From Agrocybe praecox (Eukaryota; Basidiomycota; Agaricomycetes; Agaricales; Agrocybaceae), in contig OZ024852.1 in NCBI GenBank assembly GCA_964017145.1, positions 490,945-554,944 on the forward strand: a DNA stretch of 64,000 nucleotides, read 5' to 3'. A program made the position numbers and the translations under genes. The notes under the pieces are model-generated. The model ran no database searches and was not told where the DNA came from. It saw nothing but the letters and a program-made list of their open reading frames with translations. This document shows, in pieces, positions 35,689 through 48,100 of this stretch. The number at the start of each line of letters is the position of its first letter. Positions within the stretch are counted from its first letter, which is position 1.

Positions 35689-36868
35689 TATTCAGCGCAT
35701 TTATTTATCCATTGATTGTAAATTATGACTGTATCTATACATATTATTCTGTGAGTATTTTATGAGTGAAGTGATTTTTACCAGCTGCGATTAGTACTGG
35801 GCTTACCCACGGCACAGTCATTTCGTGCTCCCTTAATTTCTTCATCATCTCACTTGACTGCGACATCTTTCTGCCAGCAAAATTTCGACATAACCACCCC
35901 CTTACTGTTATTTGCATGTTATGCCCGGTGCTTTATCGGTGCTTTTGAAATTTGTAAAATGCATCCCAGCAGCTACTCGACATATGCATGTACATACGCG
36001 ACGTTATTGTTATATGACTTGTCGTGAGTAATTTAACAACGTTGCATTATCATATGCTAGCTAGACAAAATGAATCGTGGTCCCTGACTCTGTTTTTGAG
36101 CAGTTCATCCATCCGCGGATTGACTCGAATTATGCGTTTACTCGTATGAGACTATGTTTAAACCGAAGAGGTGCTTACGGTTCCAATCCCCGCTGCACCC
36201 TGGCCCATAATTAAAGTTGATAACCTTTCGCTTGATTTTCGCGATTCTCGCTTCGCTTTATTATTGTTCTTCGGTACGGAGCTGTACGGAGCCAGGATGC
36301 CGTTCGCTTACGGGATTTCCAAAGCCTTGTCTTCCTCTTGGAAACAAGGCACAGTTCTAAAAAAGGATTGGAAGGGATCTTCCAGCTGTTGCTGACCTAT
36401 TCTCTCGTCACTCGAGGTTATCGCAGGTCATCATCTCTCATCGAGAATCAAGAAACGACGAGAAGGAAAAGACTTTTATGCAATGACGGCGCCTAGAAAA
36501 TCGCCAAGGTCACGCCGGCATTCCGACGCGACGAAACGCCGTTGCGTTGTATACGCGTTGTTATGCAACCGATCAAAATGGCTTTTTCAGGAAATGTGAA
36601 CCAACCCGAGAAAAAATACCCAACCATTTTGGTCGAATAAAAGGAAAGGAAATCAAATCTCGAACGGCGCCGGCATTCTTTTCTTTTTCCTTGACTCGTT
36701 GTGCGCAGGCAGGACGTCGATTCAACTGACAGCAGGCCCCCCATCAATAATAGACTTACAGGTAGACTTCTAGCCAAATCGAACCATTCATACATTAACT
36801 CATGATATTTGAATCCCGCAGCTTGGACACAAACCACCACCATCTCCTTTGAATTTCCTTTGTACAAC
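35689..36868. other. Intergenic and 5' leader region
   Basis: 1.2 kb between two plus-strand genes. No supported ORF. Pyrimidine-rich DNA close to 36869 may be the leader of the next gene, and an intron in that leader is possible. Confidence 0.4.
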
Positions 36869-37846
36869 ATGGCTCAAGCGACATACACTGGCAACCCTTT
36901 CACTTCTTATTCACCTTTTTTCTCCTCTGGACTCCTTGCACAACACACCGCCGGCTCCAATAAACGTCGAGGAACATTCAACTCAGATATCTCTGAACCC
37001 TGGGACAGCGACGATGACGATAACTCAACTGCCTACGCCTCTTCTCCTTCTCGCCCATCCTCGCCAGCAGCTTTCCGAGGCGTTCCCGACATGGACGTCG
37101 AAATGGGCGACTTTGTAACGACACCCGACGCCAGAAGAAGCGCCACGCCAACACCCCAAACTATACACTCAAGCCCAGAAACTGGAACGCCCATGTCTGT
37201 TGCTAAAACTACGGCGCAGGGAAGCGCTAAGGCTGTTCTGCAGCCTGCCCCCCGCCTGCGGAGAAGACGATCAAGTCTGACTCAAGGTACCTCACCCATG
37301 GTATCCATTCGCTCGGCTTCACGTTCGGCTGTCAACGCGATGCATCTCCAAAAGCAGCTCCCTTCGGTATCGAGGTCGAGAAGTGGGAGTGTGGGCTCGG
37401 AGGCGTTGGGGATGCTGTCGATCGCAACCGAGACGAACAGGATGAGAAGCGGGAGTTGTTCGAGCATTACTTCTCTACCTAATCCGCCGACACCGGGTTC
37501 TATGGTAGCCGTAACATCATCGCGGTACGTATTTCTATTTCTTCTAAACAGAAGAGACATTCTGAATCGCTTTGTATTTAGCCCTCGTCGTCTCCCACGC
37601 AGAAAGGGCGTCCAAGCACCTGCGGCACCACCTCCCAGCGCTCCTCTTCCAGCTCTCCCCCCTACAGCTAGTCCATCCAGCACTCAACAAAAACTGCGGC
37701 CGTCGAACATAAACCTCCAACTAGCCTCTAGCCTGCAAACATCTAGTCTCAAATCTCCTGTTGTATCAACCACATCAGCTAGAGGTCGAGGCCTTTCCGT
37801 TTCGAAAAGCAGGCTGGACGGCGCTGAGAATAGGATTGCTGAATAA
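36869..37846 (+). CDS. Ser/Pro-rich low-complexity protein, unknown function
   Basis: Two exons (36869-37524, 37582-37846) give 306 residues. The chosen start is MAQATYTGNPFTSYSPFF; an upstream in-frame ATG at 36809 would add 20 residues of likely leader. Most of the protein is disordered: an acidic patch (EPWDSDDDD), many SP/TP sites, basic clusters (RLRRRRSSLTQG; PRRLPRRKG), and a proline-rich tract (PAAPPPSAPLPALPPTASP). The SP/TP and RxxS sites suggest control by proline-directed and basophilic kinases, which is inference. No folded domain was recognised. Confidence 0.65.
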   Translation: MAQATYTGNPFTSYSPFFSSGLLAQHTAGSNKRRGTFNSDISEPWDSDDDDNSTAYASSPSRPSSPAAFRGVPDMDVEMGDFVTTPDARRSATPTPQTIHSSPETGTPMSVAKTTAQGSAKAVLQPAPRLRRRRSSLTQGTSPMVSIRSASRSAVNAMHLQKQLPSVSRSRSGSVGSEALGMLSIATETNRMRSGSCSSITSLPNPPTPGSMVAVTSSRYVFLFLLNRRDILNRFVFSPRRLPRRKGVQAPAAPPPSAPLPALPPTASPSSTQQKLRPSNINLQLASSLQTSSLKSPVVSTTSARGRGLSVSKSRLDGAENRIAE

Positions 37847-38474
37847 TGAATGAAATCACAAACGACAAAAATGAACGAGCAGCGTAACTAAGTCCAATTG
37901 TGGTAAGTCTGGGTTACTTCGCAACGCGATCGACAGTACTAAAGTTATTTTCGTATGGCAGAAACTGTCCATGCCAGCTCAACTCAGAATCCCTAGAAAC
38001 CACCACGCTCTACAATAACGAACAAAGTGTATGTCGAACGAACGCCGAATATTCTATTCATCTAATCGCCATGGACAAATTTCTATTCTTCTTTTTCTCT
38101 TTCCCAATTATTTCTATTCCCCTATCCTAGCTCCATCCTCCTAATCTCCCGCCCGCTCTATGGATGTCTGGATACATCACGCTCTTTTATTATTATTATT
38201 GAAGAATCTTTATCGCTCGACCTGCCTACTTGGCTAGCCGCTGTCCCTCTCCAAGACTCAAGCTCGTTACGTATACTTTATACCTAATCTATGAATACTA
38301 TGTCAACTATATACTACTATTATATGCCCCCAATGAATATCATGTTTAAGTTATCGTAATTGACACGAGGCTGAGTGTGGCACTTGACCGTCGTTTGAAG
38401 AGTTTATCATGGTAGACAACAAAACAAAAATATTGGTATTTAATTCACGAGGAAAGGGGACAAAAGGAATTGAC
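37847..38474. other. Intergenic
   Basis: 3' flank of the Ser/Pro-rich gene, then AT-rich DNA up to the tRNA. Nothing recognised. Confidence 0.4.
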
Positions 38475-38548
38475 TGGCCAACGTGGGGATCGAACCCAAG
38501 ACCTTCGCGTTATTAGCACGACGCTCTAACCAGCTGAGCTAGTCGGCC
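38475..38548 (-). tRNA. tRNA-Ile (AAT), copy 2
   Basis: A 74-nt minus-strand cloverleaf identical to copies 1 and 3. A TTTT terminator lies just 3' on the transcribed strand. Flanks differ from the other copies apart from the gene itself. Confidence 0.96.
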
Positions 38549-38749
38549 GATGGTTGTCGGGTCCCGACGGCGGACGCGTCGGGGATGCCCAAATTAGGCG
38601 CTGGCACCGCCCCCCTATATTTCGATGTTCGTACAGAGTCGTACATAAAATTTACCAGTATACGTTTCACTTAACAATAATAGTTAATTATGACGTATCT
38701 TAACAAGGCTCTTTCAATGAGCGCCTACAAAGGCTGGGAAAATTGTGAT

Positions 38750-39744
38750 CAAACCCCCTAAGGTATGGGATACTCATCTCCCACCAACGTCACGTGTCAA
38801 GCGTGACAATTACCAAATTGGGGCAGATCCAAAATATATCTTAGAAATCGTAGATTTTGAACATATTCCATCCTCATTAGATTTAATCTGTATGGAATGT
38901 ATTTTTTTTCACATCATGACGATTCCATAGGTTCCATTTTGGGCAAAAAATTCCGTCCCGATCTAATTGCATATCGCTTATAAGATTTTTGCACCATCTG
39001 CCTCATGGACCATGCTTCAGACATGCTTAAGACACGTTAAATACTCCAGAAACTTGCCAGACAGTTGTATTTTACCCCAGCATCATATACTACTCTATTT
39101 TATACGTAAAAATACCAAAGATATTGTTAAAATGACCGGGTCTTCGAGGTCACTCGGGTTGTAGTAGGGACCCTCGCAATCAAGCGAGGTTTGCATTTCA
39201 CGTAGGTACACTATAAATACAAAATGTGTAGCTACAATAGCCTACAAAGTAATAAGGAGAAAATAAAATAAACAAGGGATAGTGGCATAAAATATGCCAA
39301 ATGTCAATATAAGAATGAAATGCAGATTATCTCCTCGAGATAATCTGCGGCTATCAAGTGACCACTTCGTGGTGCGCTTGTATTTACCCCGATTATTCCA
39401 ACAGATATGAGGCGAAGAAAGAAATTAACTGTAAACCGGCTCAAGTACGCTGCCTGAGAGCATAACGGCTGATCGCGAGACGGCTGCCATCACTTAAAAT
39501 TTGTAAATTCGATATTACTCTGTCATTTCCGCATTTTAAATTCTGAAAATTTGAATTCATATGTTTCTTGTACTCTAAAAAAATGAGTTCCATTTTATTT
39601 TGATGCCAGGTTATTTAATCCGTTGCGATTTCTCTTCCATTGTTTCTCCGAGAACCCTCATCTGAGTTTGGGCATAAGTGTCACGGAAAAAGTAACGACA
39701 CGTGACGTTAGTGGGAGATGAGTGTCCCATACCTTAGTGGTTTG
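38750..39744. mobile_element. Non-autonomous inverted-repeat element (MITE-like)
   Basis: About 1 kb bounded by inverted repeats. The left arm is about 38750-38798 and the right arm about 39696-39744; they match over roughly 49 positions with about four differences, centred on AAGGTATGGGA and CTCATCTCCCA and ending in ACGTCACGTGTC. The interior has only short ORFs and no transposase. If the repeat proper starts at AGGTATGGG, each end is flanked by TA, the Tc1/mariner target site; but matching bases extend about 8-10 bp outward, so the true end and target duplication are uncertain. It sits between two tRNA-Ile genes. Confidence 0.65.
39322..39348. repeat. Perfect 12-bp-arm hairpin inside the inverted-repeat element
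   Basis: GCAGATTATCTC and its exact complement flank a 3-nt loop. It lies inside the 1-kb element, about 0.6 kb from its left end. Confidence 0.75.
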
Positions 39745-40090
39745 GGCAATTGGCAGTCCGTGGGCGGGCGGGTGGTATTTCTTGCTCACTCTGAGAAACT
39801 CAATTAAACAGAGTGGTACCGTTCAAAATGGAAGCCAGATTATGTCGGAGGAACGTTTTAACTAGCATTGATGCGGTCCAACACGCAACGCTGTGCAAAA
39901 TCGAGTGTTGATATTTAGGCGCTCGTGACTAATTGCACGAAGTCTATGAATCCAATCGGACAGAAATTTGATATAGGTTCAATGTAATCTGCTACAAATA
40001 TACCTTTAAAGAACTCAAATCTACCAACAGCCCGAGGAATAGAAAGGAATCATTATAAGGGAAAAATATTGACACCAAAAAGAAGTTATT

Positions 40091-40164
40091 TGGCCAACGT
40101 GGGGATCGAACCCAAGACCTTCGCGTTATTAGCACGACGCTCTAACCAGCTGAGCTAGTCGGCC
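40091..40164 (-). tRNA. tRNA-Ile (AAT), copy 3
   Basis: A 74-nt cloverleaf on the minus strand, identical to copies 1 and 2, with a TTTTT terminator just 3'. It is only 113 bp from the Rpb7 start, transcribed away from it. Confidence 0.96.
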
Positions 40165-40277
40165 GATATTTAAGCTCCGACGGCAAGAGTCTAGTTCCGC
40201 TAACCAAATTAGGTAATTATTCAATTAATTGTCACCGGCCATTTCACGATTCAGCTCCTTGGTTTCGTACGCCCATC

Positions 40278-41052
40278 ATGTTCTTCATCGTGAGTTTCTT
40301 ATAATTGATGATATATCCCGAAGTCTAATTTCTTCTTCGTCTAGAAAGAGCTAACGCATACGATTCTCCTTCACCCGTCCTATTTCGGCCCTCGGATGTT
40401 GAATTTCCTGGAATCAAAGCTATACTCAGACGTAGAAGGAACATGTTCAGGTCAATTCGGTTATATCATCGCTGTTGTCTCCATTCTGGATATCGGAAAG
40501 GGTATGGTTCTTAGCGGAAGTGGACAAGCGGAATTCATCACAAGATATCGTGCAATCGTCTTCAAACCATTCAAAGGCGAGGTTGTCGATGGCGTTGTGA
40601 ACAACGTAAACAAAGTGCGAATGCATCATGTCTTTCTCTTTGAAATATTTCTCAAAATTGCATAGATGGGATTCTTTGCAGATGTTGGGCCCCTGACAGT
40701 CTTCATATCTCATCAAGTGGGTTATAGGCAACCATCTATCTGTGACCTACTGACCCCACGTCGTAGCTGATTCACCCAGACATGAAGTTCGATCCCAACT
40801 CAAATCCTCCCTCGTTTGCTTCGGACGAGCAGGTACGTCAATGAAATATTTTGCGCTCTAAAACTTGTATAAAATGTGCAATACATCTAGATCATTGAAA
40901 AAAATACCCGTGTTCGACTAAAAATTGTCGGAACACGCGTTGACGCGACTGAAATTGTATGTCCTACAGCAGGAAATCACTTCCAAGCTAATGTACTCAT
41001 TTAGTTTGCAATTGGAACGATAAAAGAGGATCATTTGGGCGTTATTGACTGA
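40278..41052 (+). CDS. RPB7: RNA polymerase II subunit Rpb7
   Basis: Forms the Rpb4/Rpb7 stalk of RNA polymerase II, which binds nascent RNA and helps initiation. Six exons (40278-40289, 40345-40614, 40666-40716, 40767-40832, 40891-40956, 41005-41052) join to 170 residues, almost exactly the yeast length. All five introns fall in phase 0, and exon 1 is just 12 nt (MFFI). Exon 2 starts KELTHTILLHPSYFGPRM and includes SDVEGTCSGQFGYII, RYRAIVFKPFKGEVVDGVV and NNVNK. Exon 3 reads MGFFADVGPLTVFISHQ, the Rpb7 OB-fold. The C-terminus TIKEDHLGVID completes the fold. No anomaly. Confidence 0.97.
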
Positions 41053-41308
41053 TATCTCTACTTCAAGTGAAGTGTGTGTTTCGCTGTTCCTTATCTCCAC
41101 CGACGAGCCGTCATGTTCAAAGGAGCGTTCTCCTAGTGGAACATATAGCTGGTGTTTTATGCCTCAAGTTGGTCTCTTTTCTTTTTGCGTAATGTGTAAT
41201 CTATATTTGTACTATTCACGCGCCAGCTAGTTGGCCATTTCAGGTTGTAGACAAAGCGCCTATTTACTGTTATTCATCAAGGATAATCGCGCCCCACGTT
41301 TCTCAACC

Positions 41309-44300
41309 TCACATAATAACACAATTGTCAAACAGTCCGCCTCTGCCCTGTTGTCGACGCTGAGTTTCTGCCTCTGCCCTTGCGGCTTCTTGTCTGATCT
41401 CTGCTGCATACCTGGCCAATCTTGCTTGTCTTTCCCTTTCTTCTTGTATACGCTGTTGCGCCATCTGCGCTGTCTGTCTCTCGTGTATGATTCGTCTTTG
41501 CTCTGCCTGATTCTGCTGTTGTCTTTGCCAATCGTCGTGGAAAAGTCCTCCCGGAATTGCCACACCTATGGCAGCACGATGAACCTGTTGCACTCGTTCT
41601 CGGTCTTCTTGTCTTTGCACTAGTCGTTCTCGCACTCGCGCTCGCTCTCGTTCTCGTTCGATGGCATCCAACGCATTTGCTTGAGCGGCAAGGAAATTTG
41701 CATTATTCCCAGGATTAAATGCCGCGGGTTCCTGGTCAAACATTCCTCCATGCGCATTATTCATATGGCCGTAGATTTCTCCTGAGGGGAATACACCCAT
41801 ACATCTCCAGCAAATATGTGCACCACACCTGCAAGTCATGTGGTTGCAGCCTTCTGTTTTTTCGATCCAGACATTACATTGGGGACATTTCTTATATCCA
41901 CTTTGGGTTGCGAGTGTTTCGTTCAGACGTTCTTGCTCAGCTGGGTCTGAATGTAGTTTTCTTTCGGCACAAGTCATCCCTTCGTGGGCCTCTTCGTCGC
42001 ATGCAGGGCATATGGTTGAAAAACAAGAGGGGCATTTCAGGATTGGGATGTCCGTGCGGTGACGGTATATCTGCTTGCAGTCGGGCGTGGTGCAATACTT
42101 GAGCTCTTGCGAATGCTGTTCCAAGTAATGCAAAAATGCAGCTTCGACCAATCCCTGAAACACTTGGGCGGGCAAAAACCGTTTGATAAAAGGGATGGAA
42201 ATAGGTGCGTTGCATGTGGCGTCGTTAGCTATGCATACTATGGGGAAGGTCTTGCTATCCGACGCGGATGTCAAGAAATGCCTCAAGCAACCAGAGCAAT
42301 ATGTATGACCGCATATAAGCTCCTCCGGGTTCGATGCTTCATCGGTGCATAATGGACACGTTGCCTGAGTCCCACCCGAATTTGGAAGGATCGTTGCGTG
42401 AAATGCCATGGCTTTGGATTCTTCAACGAGCCGCTGCAAGTGATGTCTTGCTTCATCCCCCCCTTTCACTGTCACTTTGCAAGGCCTGGCAAAGAGATTC
42501 AAGTTCACGTTTCCTTCTCCCAAGAGTTCTGTCAATTTTCCCAAGCCTTCCCTTACAAAAAATCCAACGCTTCCCTGATCAAGGATCCTGGTTATTTCCC
42601 TCTGAGAAAGACGTTCCACTTCCTGCTGCACCATTTGTTGTGCTTCTGAAACCAACCGCGGCTCTCCATAGACCCGCAAAGACCTAGATTTGAAGTCATG
42701 CCGAATATAAACCTTCTTTTCGTTGTAAACACGACCCAGGAATGCCCTTCCTTCTGCGGACACAAAAGACGAATGCCAACAAGTAGCATCAAATCTTTCT
42801 CCTGTTACCATTCTCTCTACTCTGACCTTGAGAGATCCTGTTGCTTTTTTGTCCTGACCCAACACCTGGATAAAAATGTCACCGCGGTCCCCTTCTTTTG
42901 CTTGCACGTAAGCATCGATGTCTTCCTTCTTTTCGGACAGCTCATCCCATTGTCTTTTCTGGGCATCGTATTGCTGACGAGGGATTTTGATCGAATATCG
43001 TAGTGGTTTCGGTGGAATCCATGGCCTGAAAACTGGTTGACCTTGCCGCATTAAGTGTACAGTGCTGTGTGCGTTTTTGGCATCTTCCCATTCGGTGAAT
43101 TGAACCTTTATTTTCGCCTCTCCGTGTTCACCGCCGTTCATGACTTCATATGTGTGCATCTGAACCCCGGCGCTCATAGCAAGATGGCGACGAATAACAT
43201 CGAAAGAATTTGGTAGGTCAAAGTAGTGAGATTTTAACGTTCTCACACTGGTGGAACCAAGAAATTCGCGAAGCTCGTCATCGAGCCTTGTTCCATGAGG
43301 CATCCCCATCACCTTGATAGACGACTGACTGACATAACGGGGACCAGCGACGCCAGATGGGCGTTCATTCATGAAAACTCTGATTTGTCTTCCCTTCCAC
43401 TTCTGCATGTGCAATGTTTGGACTTTTGTCTGAGCTTCGTCGATTGAGGTGTAGGTCGCAATAATAGTGTCCGACGGAGCATTCCAAGAAATCATTATAA
43501 ATGGTGCATTGCGCGAAGCTAGGCCCATGACACTGCCGATTGCGTTTTCGCTGACAACGAAGTTCAGAGATTCTCCTCGAAAATCAATTCCTTCGAGGCC
43601 AATAGCAATCGCTTGTCCCCACTCTCCATCTGCAAGAACAACTGCATCAGGTGAGCTTGGACCAGGATAATGTGAGATGTAGAAGTTATGAGGCTGAAGT
43701 CCTTGTTGGGTGAATATGTCCACGATTTCTTGTTTACGTGCGTTGCGAGGAAGGTTTTTAATGATAATCTTGCACAGGTCAAACCCGGTGATGACATGCT
43801 GGATGTCTAGGCCCGCAGCGCAAGTAACTAAGCTGGAATCAAGGACGATAAATTGATCGATTGCATTGGCTTCCCTCGTAAGTTGCTCCCGACGTTTTCC
43901 CAGCAATTCTTTGGCCGCAGCTTCTCTCATGGCAAGCGCTCGTCGTTCTTGTTCAGCTTGTTGAGCAAGTGCCAGCCTGACCTTTTCAGCTCTAGCTTCC
44001 TGGGCAGCTCTTTGCTTTTCAATCCGTTCTTGCTCTTGTTTCGCCTTTCTCTCTTCTTCTGCGACTTGCAACATATTCATGAATACTTCTCTTTCCTTCT
44101 GTTGTCTCTGGTGCTCCTCGTCGTTTCTTTCTTTGGCCTCGTCCTGTTCACGTGAATTGTTCGTTTGCTGAAATTGAGGAATAACCTCGTCTATCTGTCG
44201 TCCCTTGCCCTTCTCAGCATGATACCGTGCATTCCGTGCCCTTCTCCCTGTATAATCAAGATTGTTCTGTTCCTCCAGGCCCGTAGTAAATATGTTGCTT

Positions 44301-44803
44301 GGTTTCTATAAAATTATCAGAAGTAGGTTTACGGGAAAAGTCAAGCCACTCCTACAGCATCAGTGTGGCTGAATTTGCAGTGCACACCCCTAGGGCATTG
44401 TCCTTTTGCTTTCCAGTCTCTACACAGGGGCCTTTTTGCCGCAAACGGTAAAACCCCTGATACAGAGGGACTAGACGTCGAAGCTGCAGCCTGAGAATCG
44501 ATTCTGAGAGATTGGTGCGATGCTCGAATATGTGTTGCATATTCAACTTTCGATGGACCGTGCAAGATGACGGGGGTATCGTTCGCTTCTTCGTCCGTCT
44601 TTCTGTGTACAGCCTGTCCATGGTCAAACGTCAGAAAGTAAGTCAAAGATACTTCAGGAGCAATCGACCTGTTGGTTTTGTGGTTCATGGCTGAATTTGC
44701 ACTGGTTTCCATATCTGCATCGTCTTTGTGCTGCCCACATACGACATGGCTTCTTCTGCTGGCTCACTAACCCATGCTGAGACTGGTTAGAAGGGTTAGA
44801 CAT
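41309..44803 (-). CDS. RBR-type E3 ubiquitin ligase with two CCCH zinc fingers and RRM-like region
   Basis: A predicted ubiquitin ligase of the RING-between-RING class that may also bind RNA. The ATG at 44803 opens exon 1 (MSNPSNQSQHG), which holds the first CCCH finger (PCRMWAAQRRCRYGNQCKF, then SH). After an intron, the second finger is PLCRDWKAKGQCPRGVHCKF, then SH. A Lys/Glu/Gln-rich coiled coil follows, then an RRM-like segment (CKIIIKNLPRNARKQEIVDI) and two further related segments. The RBR module is RING1 (CPLCTDEASNPEELICGHTY, then CSGC), IBR (CTTPDCKQIY through CPACDEEAHEG) and RING2 (CPQCNVWIEKTEGCNHMTC), whose GCNHM cysteine is the expected thioester site. The tail is Arg/Gln-rich and ends DNCVIM. 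About 1,120 residues; the main exon alone encodes about 920. Confidence 0.92.
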
Positions 44804-45196
44804 GGTGATAAGAGACGAGCAGGAGAGAACTGCTGCGTAGCACGAGGCAGGCGCTCAGAGAAGTAAAGTGGCGCCTCTTGGAACAACCATTTCCCTTTTC
44901 AGCTTAAGGGGTGAATTCGAATATCTTTATCAACAATTTTATAGCAAACTCGAAATCGTGAAGTGAACTCATAAAGACGCCACGTGACATAGTGGCCACA
45001 AAGACAAAGACTACCGACCTTGGTGACGACATCCTTCTTCAGACAAAAACCGGCTAACTAGCATTATTAGCTTATGTTCAAGAAACCTGCCATTAGATAA
45101 TAGAGCAAATAAAATAGTGGTACAAAGTAAAAATAAGAAACATACAGAATCCAAACTATGAAGCACTGATATTTACAATGTATCAAGAGCCAGCCA
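44804..45196. other. Short intergenic region
   Basis: About 390 bp holding the promoter of the RBR gene and the 3' flank of the Nto1-like gene, both on the minus strand. Nothing further recognised. Confidence 0.4.
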
Positions 45197-48100
45197 TTAA
45201 GGATGGGCGTGAGCATCTCGTGTATCGGGCGGTTGGTCAGTAACGTCTTCAGTGTCCATTTCCGCGATGGCCGTACTGCCAAAATATTAAATCAGACGTG
45301 GTTTTGGCAATAAAAATAATACATACCCATATGCCTCTCGACAAAGTTGTTTTGAAGCAGAAGGTTTCCATTTCTGCTTAGATAGCAGTTCATCGTCTAG
45401 TTCTATTGACCGAAATCAACGAAACAAGCATGTTGACGTGTAAAATCTCGACCTACTTTTGTCCTCTCCCAGTAGCTGCAGCTTATCTCGTGCTACACTC
45501 TGCCTGCGGAGAAGATAAGTAGAAAGTTCAATAATAAAATAAAAACTGAAGAGCTGTACCACGAGGCCTGTTTATCATAGTACTGAACAATAAATAGTTT
45601 GATCTTCCTCTTCAAACGCTTGTCTTTGTGGACCTTCAATATGTTCGCAGGTACGTTGGGGCTTGCATCTGCATGTACCACAGCAGGCCACCAAGGATAG
45701 GAATCTGTGGAAAAGGAGTGAGTGGATGGCAGGCCCACACGCCTTGATGGGAGCTAACCTGACTTCGCCCAGACTAGATGGATATCAGAGGTGTCGGATT
45801 ACTGGTGATTTAAAGGAGTTTAAAAAGGAGCATACCGATAGTTCCATCTTCAAATATTTCACCCTTTGGTAATTTCTTCCGCCTAGTCGGTATCGTCGTT
45901 TTCTTCGGAGGAGGTGGAGGAGGCACGGGTTCATCATCTTCAACTCCATCGGCATCTTCCGAATCACCACTTTCATCACTCAATTCACTCAAGTCTGATC
46001 CAAAATCTTCGTCTGCAATTTCTTCTTTCGTATCTTCGTCTGCTTGGTCCGGAGGTAGTTGCGATTCAAGGGCCGCGGACACAGGTACATCATTCTTAGG
46101 AGACGATGGCTGCTTAAACGAAATACTACTACTCGGTGCGGAAGTAGGATTTTGTTCCAGGGTAGCATGGTCTGCGAGCTTTCTCTTCTCCAAGCGACGC
46201 CTGTTGTTCCTCTCTCTACGAATAGCAGGGGTATCAAGCTTTTCGATGATAACAACACCGTTGGGTTGCGTGACTACGTTGTGCGGTACGTCGACGTCAA
46301 TGTCTATACGTAACGACGGAGCCCTGGACATACTCGTAGCGTCATCTGGATGGCTTGGAGGAGGTTGTGATTCTGTTTGATCATCCATATCCATTGCCTT
46401 GTCTGTTTGCTCTGCTGTGTTTGGCTTGACATCGACAGGGTCTGACTGAGGAAACGGATTTTCGGAAGGTACTGTGCTGGCGACTGACAAAATTGAACTA
46501 CTGCGTTCTGCGTGATTTAATGTTAAATTCACTCTCGGTATTTAGTCGTGAAACAAAGCAACAAACCTGTTTTCTGTCTCTTCCGAGGAGGAGGAAGTGG
46601 AGGTCGATCAGATGGCACTCTTCCACCACGCTTTTGATCAGGAGGTAAGATCCAACCAGCGTTGAACATATTGAAAGAGTCTCGGTTGTCAACATGATCA
46701 ACGACGCGAGGCGTTGAGGGCTGGGTCACAGGAGCGACAGAAGGCCGTTTCTTGGGTCTTCCCCCATCGGATATTTGCTCTGAGTGAGATGGGCCAGCCG
46801 ACGCAGAAGCCGACGCGGGAACCGATTCGCCACGAGCCTCAGCTTCAAATGCAACTGCAGCTGCCACGGCATTTCTAGTTCGAGGAGCACGAAAGCCAGC
46901 CGAGGCATCCAGCATGGCTTGAAAGCTGCGCTCTCGTTCCAAAGCTTCTTCTTTATCTTCGTCCTTGCGTTCGACACTTTCGTCTTGATAACCAGGAGTA
47001 CCACGCGCTGCTCTGTCGGCAGTCTCGCGAGACTCTTTATTCGCTTTGGCACGCTCGGCTTCTGCTTTTCGATCGCGTTTTGGTTTACTCTTCCTAACTC
47101 TCGGAGCAACTGCGACCGCCGGCGGAGGAGTAGGAGGAGTAACTGGGGGTGGTTTCATCTTCGCAAATTCGTAATTGAACAAGGCAGCAATAGGATCATT
47201 CTCGACTTCCATGTTCAAATCTTCCTTCACAGGTTCCGTCGATAAAAACAATTCCAGAATATTGACAGGTGGTTCAAGGTCTCCAAAAGGCTGTTTCGCA
47301 GTTTCTGAATTCGACTCAACTTCACCATCAGCAGATATAGTTGCTTCGTCTTCTTTCGACATTTCCGATAAATGTGACCAGGAACTTGGATCATGAGTAA
47401 GTTTGTATGGTTCCAGCGAGTCTAGGACAGGTTTCGCGAATGACTTTAGACGAGCTGCATTCTTGTAGAATGTCGTGCCGGATTTATTATACAGGAGAGC
47501 ATTGCCCAAAACAAGCTCTATATCATCCTACGTTTGATTCGGAGATGTCAAGCAACTGTAAGGGCGTTATGAGACAACAACGTACCCGGAACTCTTTCAG
47601 ATTCCAATACTCATGGTGGTCCAACTTCGTATCAATGACACTCCAGCACATTGGTTTCTTAATGATGTCGAAGTAATCTGGCACATCATTTTTGGAAACA
47701 GGGTTTTTGAAGTGGTCGTTGTGATCTTGACTACATGTGAGAGGATATTAGACATATGAAGTCCTGTTTACGATCCAAACATACCCTTGAATACGCTCAA
47801 ATGCGGTACGTAGAGCGCCATGGGCCGGGAATAGTCCACCTGCCAGTACCTCATAGATGATTTCCATTTGCTTCTGTTTTCGAATTTCGCGTTTCCGAAC
47901 GAAACCTGTCAACGCGTAAACATTGATCAAGTCTTGTCGTAGTCTCTTCAATTGCTAATCAGGGGGTGAAGTCAGTACTGCGCAAACTCATCGACAGTAA
48001 ATAGAACACACATCCAAGCGCATGAGTTTTTCCTCTTCCGTCAGAACCTTCGCTCCTGCTGACGCGGTCCAAGGTTCTAAATGCAACCTCTTCAATAAGG

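Noticed and set aside
36120..36210. tRNA-like 3' end (GGTTCCAATCCCC)
   Set aside because: No complementary acceptor 5' strand about 70 nt upstream.
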